This document shows, piece after piece, positions 1 to 9,274 of a stretch of DNA of 64,000 nucleotides (positions within the stretch are counted from its first letter, which is position 1; each line of letters opens with the position of its first letter). The notes beneath the pieces were generated by a model. That model was not told where the DNA came from. It saw only the letters and a program-made list of their open reading frames with translations, and searched no databases. Made by a program: the position numbers and the translations under genes. Origin of the DNA: Roseiarcus sp963767245 (GTDB lineage Bacteria > Pseudomonadota > Alphaproteobacteria > Rhizobiales > Beijerinckiaceae); contig CAVYDG010000022.1 of assembly GCA_963767245.1 (NCBI GenBank), forward strand, positions 186,001 to 250,000, written 5' to 3'.

Positions 1-636
1 GGGGAGGAAATGCTGCTCCGCGCGGCCTTCATGATCGCGGTCATGGGCGATTGTGGCGACGATGCCGGCCTGGTCGTAGTCCCAGCCGACGGTCGCGACG
101 CCAGCGAGCGCGGCGAGCTTCGAGCGTGCGCCGTCAGCGGCGACCGCGAGGCGCGCCCGAAATGAGCGGCCGTCGCTAAGCCCCAGCGTCGCGACGCTCT
201 TGCCGGCCGACCAACCCGCGACCGACGCGGCGAAGCGCTGGACTTCGAGCCGGTCGCAGCGCGCCGCCAGCGCGCCGACGATATCGTCGTTGAACGCCAT
301 ATGGGCGAGCGGACCGCTGCTTTTGGCTGCGAAATTGAGGTGGGTCGGGCGGACGGCGTCGCGCGTCCGACCATCCATGATCGCCATCGTGAGGATCGCT
401 TGCGCCTGCGGTTCGATGGCCTGCCAGGCGCCGATGCGCTCCATGAGGCGTCGCGGCCCATCGGCGATGGCGACCGCGCGGAGCCGCGGCGCGCCCGGGG
501 CCGGGGCCGGGGCCGGATCGACGGCGGCGATCGAGACGCCGCTTCCCATCGCCTGCTTGACCGCCGCCGCCAACGCCAGGCCCGAGACGCCTGCGCCGGC
601 AATGACGATGTCGAAGATCGGAGCAGACTCGGTCAT
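1..636 (-). CDS. UbiH/UbiF-type FAD-dependent hydroxylase, partial
   Basis: The reverse strand is open from an ATG at 636 to the left edge (212 codons, C-terminus missing). The N-terminus has a Rossmann dinucleotide-binding motif, GAGVSGLALA at about residues 13-22. Further in are RARLAVAADGARSKL (the DG motif of flavoprotein monooxygenases, about residues 160-174) and the typical AFNDDIVGAL region. This layout is that of the UbiH/UbiF/COQ6 hydroxylases, which hydroxylate the ubiquinone ring. AGGAGC lies about 10 bases before the ATG. The gene is divergent from the TetR gene, with 271 bases between them. Which ring position it modifies cannot be told from this part. The family is clear; the exact enzyme is inference. 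Confidence 0.8.
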   Translation of the reverse strand, partial: MTESAPIFDIVIAGAGVSGLALAAAVKQAMGSGVSIAAVDPAPAPAPGAPRLRAVAIADGPRRLMERIGAWQAIEPQAQAILTMAIMDGRTRDAVRPTHLNFAAKSSGPLAHMAFNDDIVGALAARCDRLEVQRFAASVAGWSAGKSVATLGLSDGRSFRARLAVAADGARSKLAALAGVATVGWDYDQAGIVATIAHDRDHEGRAEQHFLP

Positions 637-907
637 AAGGCTCGGCTCCTTCCCGCCCATTGTCGGATGGATGAGGCGGAGGAGCAAGGCAAGACCTGGC
701 CTTCCGAGACCGCCCTCTCCTCCAGCCTTTGGGCGTCCGTTTCGAGCGATTCCCATAGCTTGCGGCGCCATTTCGGGCCCACCGGATGCGCACGCGCGCC
801 TTTTTCGTGGCGTCCATCCCGTCGTGTGGGGTTAACGGCGTCGCCATTTGACTTCTGGTTGATATGTGATAAAAAATGAACATCATCAGTCATAAGTCGT
901 CACAAAA

Positions 908-1530
908 ATGGCCATTGTCGAACGCCGATCCCCCGAAGAGACCCGCGGCTGCATCCTCAGAGTCGCCTGGGACCTGTTCCGCCAGCTCGGGACGCGCACG
1001 ACCGTCGCCGACATCGCCGACAAGTCGGGCATGTCGAGCGCCAATGTCTATCGCTTCTTCCGCTCCAAGCAGGCGTTGAGCGAAGCGGTCTGCGCGGGCC
1101 TGCTCGGCGAGATGCTCAAAGTCGCGCGCCGCGAGCTCGACGCCCCGGGCGCGGCCGCTCAACGGATCGCCGGCATGATGCTGGCCCTGCATCGCCTGAT
1201 GCGCGACCAGATGACCGACGAAGCGCGGGCGCATGAGATCGTGAAGGTGGCGGTCGACGAGGTCTGGCCGCCGATCGTCGACTACTTGCGCAAGTGCGCG
1301 GCGATGCTGGCGGAGGCGATCGCAGACGGGCAGGCGGGGGGGAATTCGGACCCGGCGACCCGAAGGAGCTCGGCTGGCAGACGCTGCAAGCCTGCGCCAT
1401 CATCCAGGACCCGACCATGATCGCGCAATGCCCGGCGATCCGTCCCGAGGCCCGTCCAGAGCATGCGATTGATTTCGCCTTGCGGGCGCTCGCCAATCCG
1501 CGCCCGCCCGCGCCCATCCCGGAAAGCTAG
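908..1530 (+). pseudogene. TetR-family regulator of the adjacent efflux genes, frameshifted
   Basis: The N-terminal HTH is intact: the TVADIADKSGMSSANVYRFF region at about residues 31-50 is the classic TetR recognition unit. The frame breaks in a run of seven G near 1331-1337. After it the other forward frame continues as EFGPGDPKELGWQTLQAC and ends at TAG 1528-1530 with a normal TetR C-terminal domain. One base added or lost in the G run explains this; it may be a sequencing error or a real mutation. A -35-like TTGACT at 848 precedes it. The IS element is inserted exactly at its stop codon, and without it the HlyD gene would start a few bases downstream. It therefore probably repressed the efflux genes in one transcript. 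Confidence 0.75.
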
Positions 1531-1547
1531 GAGCCTGTCTGCTTAAT
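1531..1547 (+). repeat. Left terminal inverted repeat of the IS element
   Basis: GAGCCTGTCTGCTTAAT; pairs with 3084-3100. The first 11 bases are identical. Confidence 0.9.
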
Positions 1548-1684
1548 CCTCGGCGAGATGGGATTTGAACCGCTCAAGCCAGTCGGAGAGCCGGATGCAG
1601 CAAATTCGCGCATCCGGTTTGATGTAAGGTTGGGTGGAAGCTTTGCGGCCATCGTTCGTTGCACCGTTTCCGAGGTGGCGAAGC

Positions 1685-3036
1685 TCAGCCGGTTGCGCGT
1701 GCGGCCAGGGACGGGGTCCGCCCCTGGGCGAGCTTCAAGATATTGTGGGCGAGGCAGACGAGGCCCCACTCGTTGGCGACCTTCTCGACGCCGCGCAAGA
1801 GAAACTGACGGAAGCCGCGCGCCTGCTTGATCTGTCCGAACACCGGCTCGGGCAGCTGCTTTCTTAAGCGGTAGGGGCTGGAGTGCCCGCCGGCCTTGAT
1901 TCTTTCGCGCATGGCGGCGACGCGGGCGCCGCCGCCTTCTCCTTCCCCGGCGTGCTTGGCCCGCCCCGGCGCGATATAGGCGTCGATCTCGCGTTCCTCC
2001 ATCGCTGTAAGGTTGGCGTCGGAGCAATAGCCCGCGTCCGCCGACAGTTGCGTCGGCTTCTTGCCCAGATTGGCTTCGATGGCGTCGGCCATCGGCGCCA
2101 ATTGATGTTGATCGCTCTGCTTCGCGTCGAGGCCGTGGGCGACGATCACCTGCGCCGTCGCGTCGACCGCCGCCTGCGCATTGTAGCCCTGGATGAAGCC
2201 GTCCTTGGTTTTCATGATGCGGCTTTCGGGATCGGTGAAGTTCTTCTGCGCTTTGGGGTCAGGCTCTTCGGATGGCGGGGCGGCGGGCTTGCCCGGTTTC
2301 TTGCGGCCCTCGGCTTGTCACCGCTCCTCGGCCTGCGCTTTGGCCTTGGCCGCCGCGGCCGCTTTCGCCTCGGCCTCCAATTCGGCCTTCGCCGCCCGGA
2401 TCTTCTCGACGCGCTTCTTCTTGTCGGCGACCCATTTGGGCAGCTCCTCGCCGCTCTTGTCGCGGCCGAAGGCTCTGTCTTCCTCGGCGTCCGCAGCCTC
2501 GGCTGCGCTCAGCCACCGCTCGACCTCGGCCTCGAGCTCCGCCGCACGCTTCTCCATGCGCTCGTAGCTCATCGCCTTGTGCTTGGAGGCGTTCGCCTTG
2601 ATCTTCGTCCCGTCGAGCGCGACATGGCCGAGCTTCACAAGTCCCGCCTGTTCGCACAGCTTGAGAACTTGCCCGAACAGTCCCGCAAGCACCTTCAAGT
2701 GCCGCTTGCGGAAGTCAGAGACGGTGCGAAAATCCGGCGGATCGAGCCCGACAATGCTCAGGAAGTCGACCCGTTCGCGCGCCGCCTTGGCGATCCGGCG
2801 CGACGAGTAGACGCCGTTGCAATAGCCGTACAGCAACAGCGCCGTCATCATCGCCGGGTCAAACGGCGGCTGCCCGCGCTCGCTCGCATACGCGGCTCGA
2901 TCTCACCAAGGTCGAGAGGCTCGAGCACAAGCGCCAAAATGAAGCGAGCCAGATGGTCCTCGCCGACAAAGTCCTGAACGCTCGGCGGCAACAACAGCGG
3001 CTGATCGATCGTCCAGGGCCGGAAGGTCTTGCTCAT
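1685..3036 (-). pseudogene. IS1182-family transposase, broken by a frameshift and a stop
   Basis: Translation from ATG 3036 begins MSKTFRPWTIDQPLLLPPSV, the typical IS1182-family start. The frame is lost near 2893 (after LDLGEIEP); the downstream frame resumes as YASERGQPPFDPAMMTALLL. A second lesion is an in-frame TGA at about 2318-2320 (AEER-stop-QAEGRKKPGKP). The same frame then continues through ESRIMKTKDGFIQGYNAQAA, a DDE catalytic region and the C-terminal EPVFGQIKQARGFRQF motif. The family normally has one uninterrupted ORF of about 450-500 residues, so this is a dead copy unless the lesions are sequencing errors. The middle is a charged Ala/Glu/Lys-rich coiled stretch, normal for this family. 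Confidence 0.85.
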
Positions 3037-3083
3037 AAGCAAACAGAATCCGATTCGAGCAAACGCCGCCACCACAATCCGCT

Positions 3084-3100
3084 ATTATCCAGACAGGCTC
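3084..3100 (-). repeat. Right terminal inverted repeat of the IS element
   Basis: On the reverse strand this reads GAGCCTGTCTGGATAAT. It is followed directly by the CTAG copy at 3101-3104. Confidence 0.9.
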
Positions 3101-3107
3101 CTAGGCC

Positions 3108-4190
3108 ATGAAATCGCTTGCGCCTCTTGCCGCGCTCGGCGCGGCGCTCCTCGTCTCCGGCTGCGACCAGAAGACGGAGGCGACGAGAGCCGCGCCGATG
3201 AGGCCGGTGCTGGTCGCCGAAGCGCATTATGCGCCGCGCGAGCAGGCGCAAGTGCTGGCCGAAGTGGTCAAGGCGCGGATCGAGAGCGATCTCGCCTTCC
3301 GCATCGCCGGCAAGATGGCGACGAGACTCGTCGACACCGGCGCCTCGGTGCGTAAGGGCGATGCGCTGGCGCAGCTGGACGACGCCGATTTTAGCCTCCA
3401 GCTCGAAGAAGCGCAGGCGGAACAGAGTTCGGCTCAGGCCGCGCTCGTCCAGGCGGAAGCCGAAGAGCGGCGCCTGACGACGCTGTCGAAGCAGGGCTGG
3501 ACGGCCAACGCCGATTTCGACAAGGCGCGCTCGGCCGCCGACCAGGCGCGCGCGGCGGTCACGCGCGCCGACCGCGCGGTGTCGCTGGCGCGCAACGCGA
3601 TCGATTATGCGACCTTGCGGGCCGACGCGGATGGCGTCATCAGCGCGGTCTCGGCCGAGGCCGGCCAGGTTGTCGCCGCAGGCGCACCGATCGTTCGCCT
3701 CGCGCATGCCGATGAGCGGGAGGCGGCGGTTTCTGTTCCGGAAACCCTCGTCGATCGCGCGCGCTCCAATTCTGCGCGGATCGAGCTTTGGGCCCTCCCG
3801 GGGGTTTCCGTCGCCGCCAGGCTGCGCGAACTGTCGCCGACCTCCGATCCCGCGACGCGCACCTACCCCGCGCGGTTCACGCTTATCGACGCGCCGGCCG
3901 GGGTCCGGCTCGGCATGAGCGTCACGGTGTCGCTCGAGACCAACTCGGCGAAGGTGGCGCGGATGCCGATTTCCGCCCTGTTCGACATCGGACACGGGCC
4001 GAGCGTCTGGGTGGTCGATCCGATCTCCGTGACCTTGAGCGCCGCCCACGTCGTCCTGGCCGGCTACGACGCGGAATGGGCCTTCATCGGCGCCGGCGTG
4101 CCGGAAGGGGCGAAGGTCGTCGCGCTCGGCGTGCACAAACTCGACCAGGGCGAAAAGGTGCGCGTCATCGACAGCCTGGCCGGGCTTTAG
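3108..4190 (+). CDS. RND efflux periplasmic adaptor (HlyD/AcrA family) lipoprotein
   Basis: This 360-residue protein starts with a lipoprotein signal: MKSLAPLAALGAALLVSGC ends in the lipobox LVSGC, so the mature protein is probably lipid-anchored at Cys19. It then has the adaptor layout: a barrel-sandwich strand (LAFRIAGKMATRLVDTGASV), a long alpha-helical hairpin rich in Ala/Glu/Gln (about residues 95-165), a second lipoyl half (GVISAVSAEAGQVVAAGAPI) and a beta-barrel. Adaptors of this kind join an inner-membrane RND pump to an outer-membrane channel. The permease gene starts immediately after its stop. It is the only intact gene of this efflux locus; with the pump broken it may have no working partner. 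Confidence 0.9.
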   Translation: MKSLAPLAALGAALLVSGCDQKTEATRAAPMRPVLVAEAHYAPREQAQVLAEVVKARIESDLAFRIAGKMATRLVDTGASVRKGDALAQLDDADFSLQLEEAQAEQSSAQAALVQAEAEERRLTTLSKQGWTANADFDKARSAADQARAAVTRADRAVSLARNAIDYATLRADADGVISAVSAEAGQVVAAGAPIVRLAHADEREAAVSVPETLVDRARSNSARIELWALPGVSVAARLRELSPTSDPATRTYPARFTLIDAPAGVRLGMSVTVSLETNSAKVARMPISALFDIGHGPSVWVVDPISVTLSAAHVVLAGYDAEWAFIGAGVPEGAKVVALGVHKLDQGEKVRVIDSLAGL

Positions 4191-7100
4191 ATGGATCGGT
4201 TCAACCTTTCCCACTGGGGGATTCGCCATCCCCAGCTCCTCGCCTTCCTCATTCTGTTGATCGGGCTCAGCGGCGCTTTCGCCTATTCGCGACTCGGCCG
4301 GGCGGAAGATCCCGCCTTCACCATCAAGACCGCGGTGGTCAGCGTCGAGTGACCGGGCGCGACCGCGGCCGAAATGCAGGCCCAGGTCGCCGACCGGATC
4401 GAGAAGAAGCTGCAGGAACTGCCCCGGATCGACAAGATCGACAGCTATTACAAGCCTGCCTTCGCCTCGATCTCGCTGAACTTCCGCGACTCGACGCCGC
4501 CGCGCGACGTGCCGATGCTGTTCCTGGAGCTGCGCAAGAAGATGAGCGATCTTCTGCCGGACCTGCCGGCCGGCGTGCTCGGACCGTTCGTCAACCACGA
4601 ATTCGGCGATGTCGATTCGGTTCTCTACACCATCGTCGGCGACGGCGCCTCATACGCCCTATTGAAGGATGTCGCCGAGGCGTTCCGCAAGCGCGTGCAG
4701 CGCGTGCCCGACGTCACCAAGGTCGATCTCTACGGCGACCAGCCGGAGCGCATTTTCGTCGAGTTCAGCCACGCCAAACTGGCCACGCTCGGCGTCCCGC
4801 TTCAGGCTGTGTTCGATTCGATCGGGAAGCAGAACGCGCTCAGCCCCGCCGGCGAATTCCAGACCGACGCACAACGCCTGCCAGTCAGGGTGACCGGGGC
4901 GCAGCAGGGCGCCGAAGCGGTAGCGGAGACTCCAGTGTTCGTCGGCGGTCAGAGCTTCCGCCTCGGCGATGTGGCGAAAGTCTCGCACGGCTACGAGGAC
5001 TCGCCGTCTTTCCTCATTCGCGCCCAGGGGCAGCCCGCGCTCGAGGTCGGCGTCGTCATGCAGAAAGGCGGCAATATCCTCGCCCTCGGCAAGGCGCTCG
5101 ACGCCACGCTCGCCGACTTCGAGACGGAATTGCCGCGCGGGGTCACGATTTCGCGCATTGCCGATCAGCCAGAGGTGGTCGACCGGGCGGTCGGCGAGTT
5201 CACCCGCTCCTTCGTCGAGGCGCTGGCGATCGTGCTTGCGGTCAGCTTCCTGTCGCTCGGCTGGCGGGCCGGTTTCGTCGTCGCGACCTCGGTGCCGCTG
5301 GTGCTGGCGATCGTATTCATCGCCATGGCGTTCCTCGGCCTCGACTTGCAGCGGGTGACGCTCGGCGCGCTGATCATCGCCCTCGGGCTCCTGGTCGACG
5401 ACGCGATCATCGCCACCGAAATGATCGTGGTGAAACTCGAGCAAGGCTGGGACCGCGAGCGCGCCGCGTCCTTCGCCTGGACTTCGACCGCGTTCCCGAT
5501 GCTGACCGGAACGCTGGTCACCGCCGCCGGCTTCATGCCGATCGGCCTCGCCAATTCCGCTGTCGGCGAATACACGGGCGGCATCTTCTGGGTGGTCGGC
5601 ATCGCGCTCGCCGCCTCGTGGTTCGTGGCGGTGCTGTTCACTCCCTATCTCGGCTTCAAACTGTTGCCGAACTATGCTTCCGGCGGCCATGCGCGCAACG
5701 AAACCGCAATCTACGCCACGCCTTTCTACCGGGCCTTCCGCCGCGCCCTCGAGTTCTGCGTCAGGCGCCCGATCGTCATCATTGTCATCGCGACCGGGCT
5801 GCTCGGTCTCGGCCTCACCCAGTTCAGCCGGGTCCAGCAGCAATTCTTTCCCCTGTCCGAACGGCCGGAATTGTTTTTCGAGTTGAGGCTCGCCGAAGGC
5901 TCCTCGATCCAGGCGACCGAAGCGGCGGTGAAGGAGGCCGAAAACCTGATCGCCGGGGACCCCGAGGCGCAGTCCTATACCTCCTACATCGGCAGGAGTT
6001 CGCCCAGATTCTGGCTCGGGCTCCAGCCGGTCCAGCCGAACGAATTTTTCGCCCAGATCGTCATCGTCGCGCGCGATGTCGAAGCCCGCGAGCGCATCAA
6101 GGCGCGCATCGAGGCCGCCGTCGCCAAGGGCGCCCTCAGCGCGGCGCGGGTCAGGCTTGATCGGTTCAATTTCGGCCCGCCGGTTGGGTTTCCGGTTCAG
6201 TTTCGCGTCGTTGGACCTGAGCCGGACGTCGTGCGCGAGGCCGCCCGGCGGGTGCGCGACGTCATGCGCGCCGATCCGCGGCTGATCGACCCGCATCTCA
6301 GCTGGGGCGAGCAAATGCCGTCGCTGAGGCTCGAGGTCGACCAGTCGCGCGCCCGCGCGCTCGGCCTGACGCCCCAAGACATCGCCGAGACGCTGCAGAC
6401 GCTGGTCGGCGGAGCGACGGTGACGACGCTGAGGGTCGGCGAGGAGCGGGTCGAGGTCGTCGCCCGCGCCATTCCGAGCGAGCGCGCGGCGCTCGACCGG
6501 CTCGAGGATCTGACCATCGCCACCCGCGACGGGACTGCGGTGCCGGTCGGCCAGGTGGCGCGCGTCATCCGCACGATCGAGGACCCAATCATCTGCGCAG
6601 GGATCGCGAAGTCGTCGTCACCGCTTTGGCCGACGTCGTCGACGGGGTGCAGCCGCCGGACGTTTCGCGGACGCTATGGCCGAAGCTCGCTTCGATCCGC
6701 GACTCGCTGCCGACTGGCGCCCGCGTCGAGATGGGCGGGGCGATCGAGGAATCCCAGAAAGGCAACAGCTCGATCTTCATCCTGTTCCCGGTCATGATCC
6801 TCGCCATGCTGACGCTGCTCATGATCCAGATGCAGAGCTTTTCGCGTCTCGCCATGGTCTTTTTCACCGCCCCGCTCGGCGTCGTCGGCGCTTCGCTGGC
6901 GCTCAGCCTCGCCGGCCAGCCGTTCGGGTTCGTCGCCCTGCTCGGGCTCATCGCGCTCGCCGGCATGGACATGCGCAACACCGTCATTCTCATCGATCAG
7001 ATCGAGGCGGACGCGCGCGACCGGGGCTTGACTCGCCGCGAGGCGATCATGTTCTCGACCATGCGGCGGGCCCGGCCGGTGGCGCTTACCGCGCTGGCGG

Positions 7101-7321
7101 CGATCCTGGCGATGATCCCACTCTCGCGCAGCGCCTTCTGGGGCCCGATGGCCTTCACCATCATGGGCGGCCTGTCGGTCGCCACGTTCCTGACCCTCTT
7201 CCTGCTGCCGTCGATCTACGCGCTTTGGCATCGCCGGTCGCTCGGACCCGAAACCGCCAGCGTCCGGGTTCGCAGAGCGCCGACCCCGATCGCGCTCGGA
7301 TCGGCGACGCCGGCCGAGTAG
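4191..7321 (+). pseudogene. RND-family efflux permease, broken by a TGA at codon 54 and a frameshift
   Basis: From ATG 4191 the frame reads MDRFNLSHWGIRHPQLLAFL with the first membrane segment, then meets TGA at 4350-4352 within VVSVE-stop-PGATAAEMQ. Homologues usually have a tryptophan here, so TGG to TGA is the likely change. The same frame continues through the porter domains and a membrane block with GLLVDDAIIATEMIV (the charged TM4 motif), to about 6590. There one base seems lost in ATCATCTGCGCAGGG; adding a G restores IIWRRDREVVVTALADV in the next frame. The second half ends at 7321 with ALAGMDMRNTVILIDQI and the last membrane segments. The full length would be about 1040 residues, normal for the family. 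Both lesions must be repaired for function. Substrate unknown. Confidence 0.85.
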
Positions 7322-7598
7322 CATTGGGGCCGTGCGACGCGGAACAGGCGACCGGCGATAGCAGAGATCGACGACGACCCAGGCGAATTGCACCCGGGGG
7401 AAGCACAACCGGAATCCAGGCTCATCGCGCGCCGCCATCCCTTTCCGACTGCAGAGATCGTCCGCAACCCGACTTCGCCCGAATGGTCACAGAAGCATGG
7501 GCGATAGCGATTTCCCCGACACTTTGCCGGAGCGTTTCCCAAGTCGCACTTGACCGGACCGATTGGCGATAACGGGATGCAACCTCTGGGTTGATTCG

Positions 7599-8369
7599 AT
7601 GGTCACATTCATGGCGCGGCCAGCCGCGCTGGCGGGCGTTCTCGCGGCAGGCGTCGTCTGCCAAGCTTTGATTTGCGAGCCTGCGCGCGCGGATTATTAC
7701 GCCTTCGGCAACACGCTGACCGCCGGCTACGCGGTTCTGGATCTTGATGTCAATGGCACGTGGGAAGCGTTGACGACGCTTGGCGTCCAGGGATGGATCA
7801 GCACTGGACAATATGGGACCGGCGGCGGCTTTGGAACGAATACAAGTTATGCCGTCGGCTTTTATAACGGCGATTATTTCAACAATTATTTTGGCTTCAA
7901 TTTGGCCGGTTCCGCTTGCGAGGTGGCGAGCCCTTCGATTTGCTCCCCTCTGCCGGCGAACGCGACCATCACGGCAGCAAATTTGGTCGTCTACTCGGGC
8001 AAGATCTCCAATAATATGACATATACTTTGTACGGTGCGACGCAGTTGCTCTCTCAAATGGAGATGGGCAGTCCGAACCCGGCTTTGTATGAGCAGATGA
8101 TGTCGGGGGTGAGTTATGGGACCAGCCCGCTGCCCGAAAACAGCACCGGCGCCATTACCCAGCTGGTTTTTGCCCTCAACGCGGCGGGGGTCAGCGACGT
8201 CAACACGGCGGCCAAGAACCGGGCGATGTTTGCGATCGCCGGCTATGTCGATCCTCCACCTGTGCCGGAGCCCTCGACCTGGGTCATGATGCTCTCCGGC
8301 TTCGCCGGACTTGGCTTCATTGCGCGCCGCCGCGCGGCCCGGCGCCAGGCCGCGTCTCCGGCCGGATGA
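7599..8369 (+). CDS. Secreted PEP-CTERM sorting-domain protein
   Basis: The protein has an N-terminal signal peptide (MARPAALAGVLAAGVVCQAL, cleavage likely near ARA-DYY) and a C-terminal PEP-CTERM tail: VPEPSTWVMMLSGFAGLGFI followed by ARRRAARR. This tripartite tail (Pro-Glu-Pro, hydrophobic helix, Arg cluster) targets proteins to an exosortase/archaeosortase-type enzyme and the outer surface. The middle is rich in Asn, Gly, Tyr and Thr with no domain I recognise. Starts at TTG 7563, ATG 7599 or ATG 7611 are possible; 7599 is a compromise because no strong ribosome site decides it. No exosortase lies in this window. It stands alone, so its role is unknown. Confidence 0.8.
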   Translation: MVTFMARPAALAGVLAAGVVCQALICEPARADYYAFGNTLTAGYAVLDLDVNGTWEALTTLGVQGWISTGQYGTGGGFGTNTSYAVGFYNGDYFNNYFGFNLAGSACEVASPSICSPLPANATITAANLVVYSGKISNNMTYTLYGATQLLSQMEMGSPNPALYEQMMSGVSYGTSPLPENSTGAITQLVFALNAAGVSDVNTAAKNRAMFAIAGYVDPPPVPEPSTWVMMLSGFAGLGFIARRRAARRQAASPAG

Positions 8370-8475
8370 GAGGAGCGCCGCAACCTGCGGCGTAGCGCCG
8401 TCTCCGGCTCGCGAAAGGGCGACGGTTTCTCCGCGAGATTTGACGCCCGGCCGCGGAACGACCATCTGTGGCGCC

Positions 8476-9204
8476 ATGGCTGATGTCTCTTTCCCGGCCG
8501 CGTTCGGCGCGGGTCTGATTTCCTTTGTTTCGCCCTGCGTGCTGCCGCTTGCCGCGCCCTATCTTTGCTATCTCGCCGGCGCCAGCGTCGAAGCGCTGGC
8601 GGACGAGAGCGAGGCCAAGGCCAGGCGCGATATCATGGTCACCGCGCTCCTGTTCGTGGCCGGTTTCTCGACCGTGTTCGTCGGCTTGGGCGCCACCGCG
8701 TCGGCGCTCGGAGGGCTGCTCAGGCAATGGAGTCATGCTCTATCGATCGCCGCCGGGATCGGCGTGATCCTGATGGGCCTGCATTTTCTCGGCGTGTTCA
8801 GGATCGGCGCGATGCTGCGCGAGAAGCGGCTCGAGATCGAAAAGCCTGCGGGCGTATGGAGCGCCTACCCGATGGGCTTCGCCTTCGCGCTTGGCTGGAC
8901 GCCGTGCATCGGCCCGATCCTGGCCACCATTCTCGCCGTCGCCGGCAGTCGGGACACCGTCGCCAGCGGCGCGGCGCTTTTGGCCGTCTACAGCCTCGGC
9001 CTCGGCCTGCCGTTCATTCTCGCCGCGGCCGCGATCGGCCCGTTCATGCGCGCCTCGCGCCATCTGAAGAGGCAGTTCGGCCGGATCGAGAAAGCCGTCG
9101 GCGTCCTTCTGGTCGCGACGGGCGTCCTGTTCCTGACCGGCGGGTTCCAGAACCTCTCCTTCTGGCTCATCGAGACCTTTCCGCAGTTCGGACAGATCGG
9201 GTGA
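8476..9204 (+). CDS. CcdA/DsbD-type thiol-disulfide transmembrane protein
   Basis: This protein of about 242 residues has six predicted membrane helices. It carries the two conserved proline-cysteine motifs of CcdA: SFVSPCVLPLAAPY near residue 20 and ALGWTPCIGPILATI near residue 145. CcdA moves reducing power across the inner membrane, through its pair of cysteines, to periplasmic thioredoxins that serve cytochrome c maturation. I chose ATG 8476 (MADVSFPAAF) because homologues begin here; the frame is open further upstream. No heme-handling genes sit beside it, so the partner is not visible. Family assignment is strong. Confidence 0.88.
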   Translation: MADVSFPAAFGAGLISFVSPCVLPLAAPYLCYLAGASVEALADESEAKARRDIMVTALLFVAGFSTVFVGLGATASALGGLLRQWSHALSIAAGIGVILMGLHFLGVFRIGAMLREKRLEIEKPAGVWSAYPMGFAFALGWTPCIGPILATILAVAGSRDTVASGAALLAVYSLGLGLPFILAAAAIGPFMRASRHLKRQFGRIEKAVGVLLVATGVLFLTGGFQNLSFWLIETFPQFGQIG

Positions 9205-9209
9205 GGCGG

Positions 9210-9240
9210 CAAAAGAAAACCCGCCGTTTCCGGCGGGTCT
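9210..9240 (-). terminator. Rho-independent terminator for livK (reverse strand)
   Basis: The stem ACCCGCCG / CGGCGGGT (9219-9226 with 9231-9238) has a 4-base loop. On the reverse strand it is followed by TTTTCTTTT, a good U tract, so it stops the livK transcript. It may also stop the forward gene ending at 9204. Confidence 0.8.
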
Positions 9241-9274
9241 CCATCAAACAGGCTGCGGGACGGAGCCGGATGCG

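Larger units (their letters stand above)
1531..3100 (-). mobile_element. IS1182-like insertion sequence with intact ends and a CTAG target duplication
   Basis: This 1570-base element is bounded by inverted repeats GAGCCTGTCTGCTTAAT (1531-1547) and, read on the other strand, GAGCCTGTCTGGATAAT (3084-3100), matching at 15 of 17 positions. Direct CTAG copies flank it at 1527-1530 and 3101-3104. CTAG is a palindrome, so the duplication is short and self-complementary, but it is present on both sides. The single transposase gene inside is broken twice, so the copy cannot move by itself. It separates the TetR gene from its efflux genes. Confidence 0.9.

Noticed and set aside
4350..4352. TGA as a recoded tryptophan or selenocysteine codon in the RND gene
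   Set aside because: TGA ends many intact genes here and no selenocysteine signal is seen; the transposase TGA is in a different context. A simple mutation is more likely.
3033..4598. Long reverse frame of 521 codons over the HlyD gene
   Set aside because: It is antisense to a well-recognised adaptor gene, is rich in Arg/Gly/His and resembles no family; a GC-driven shadow.
4659..6377. Long reverse frame of 572 codons over the RND gene
   Set aside because: Antisense shadow of a clear permease; no domain motifs.
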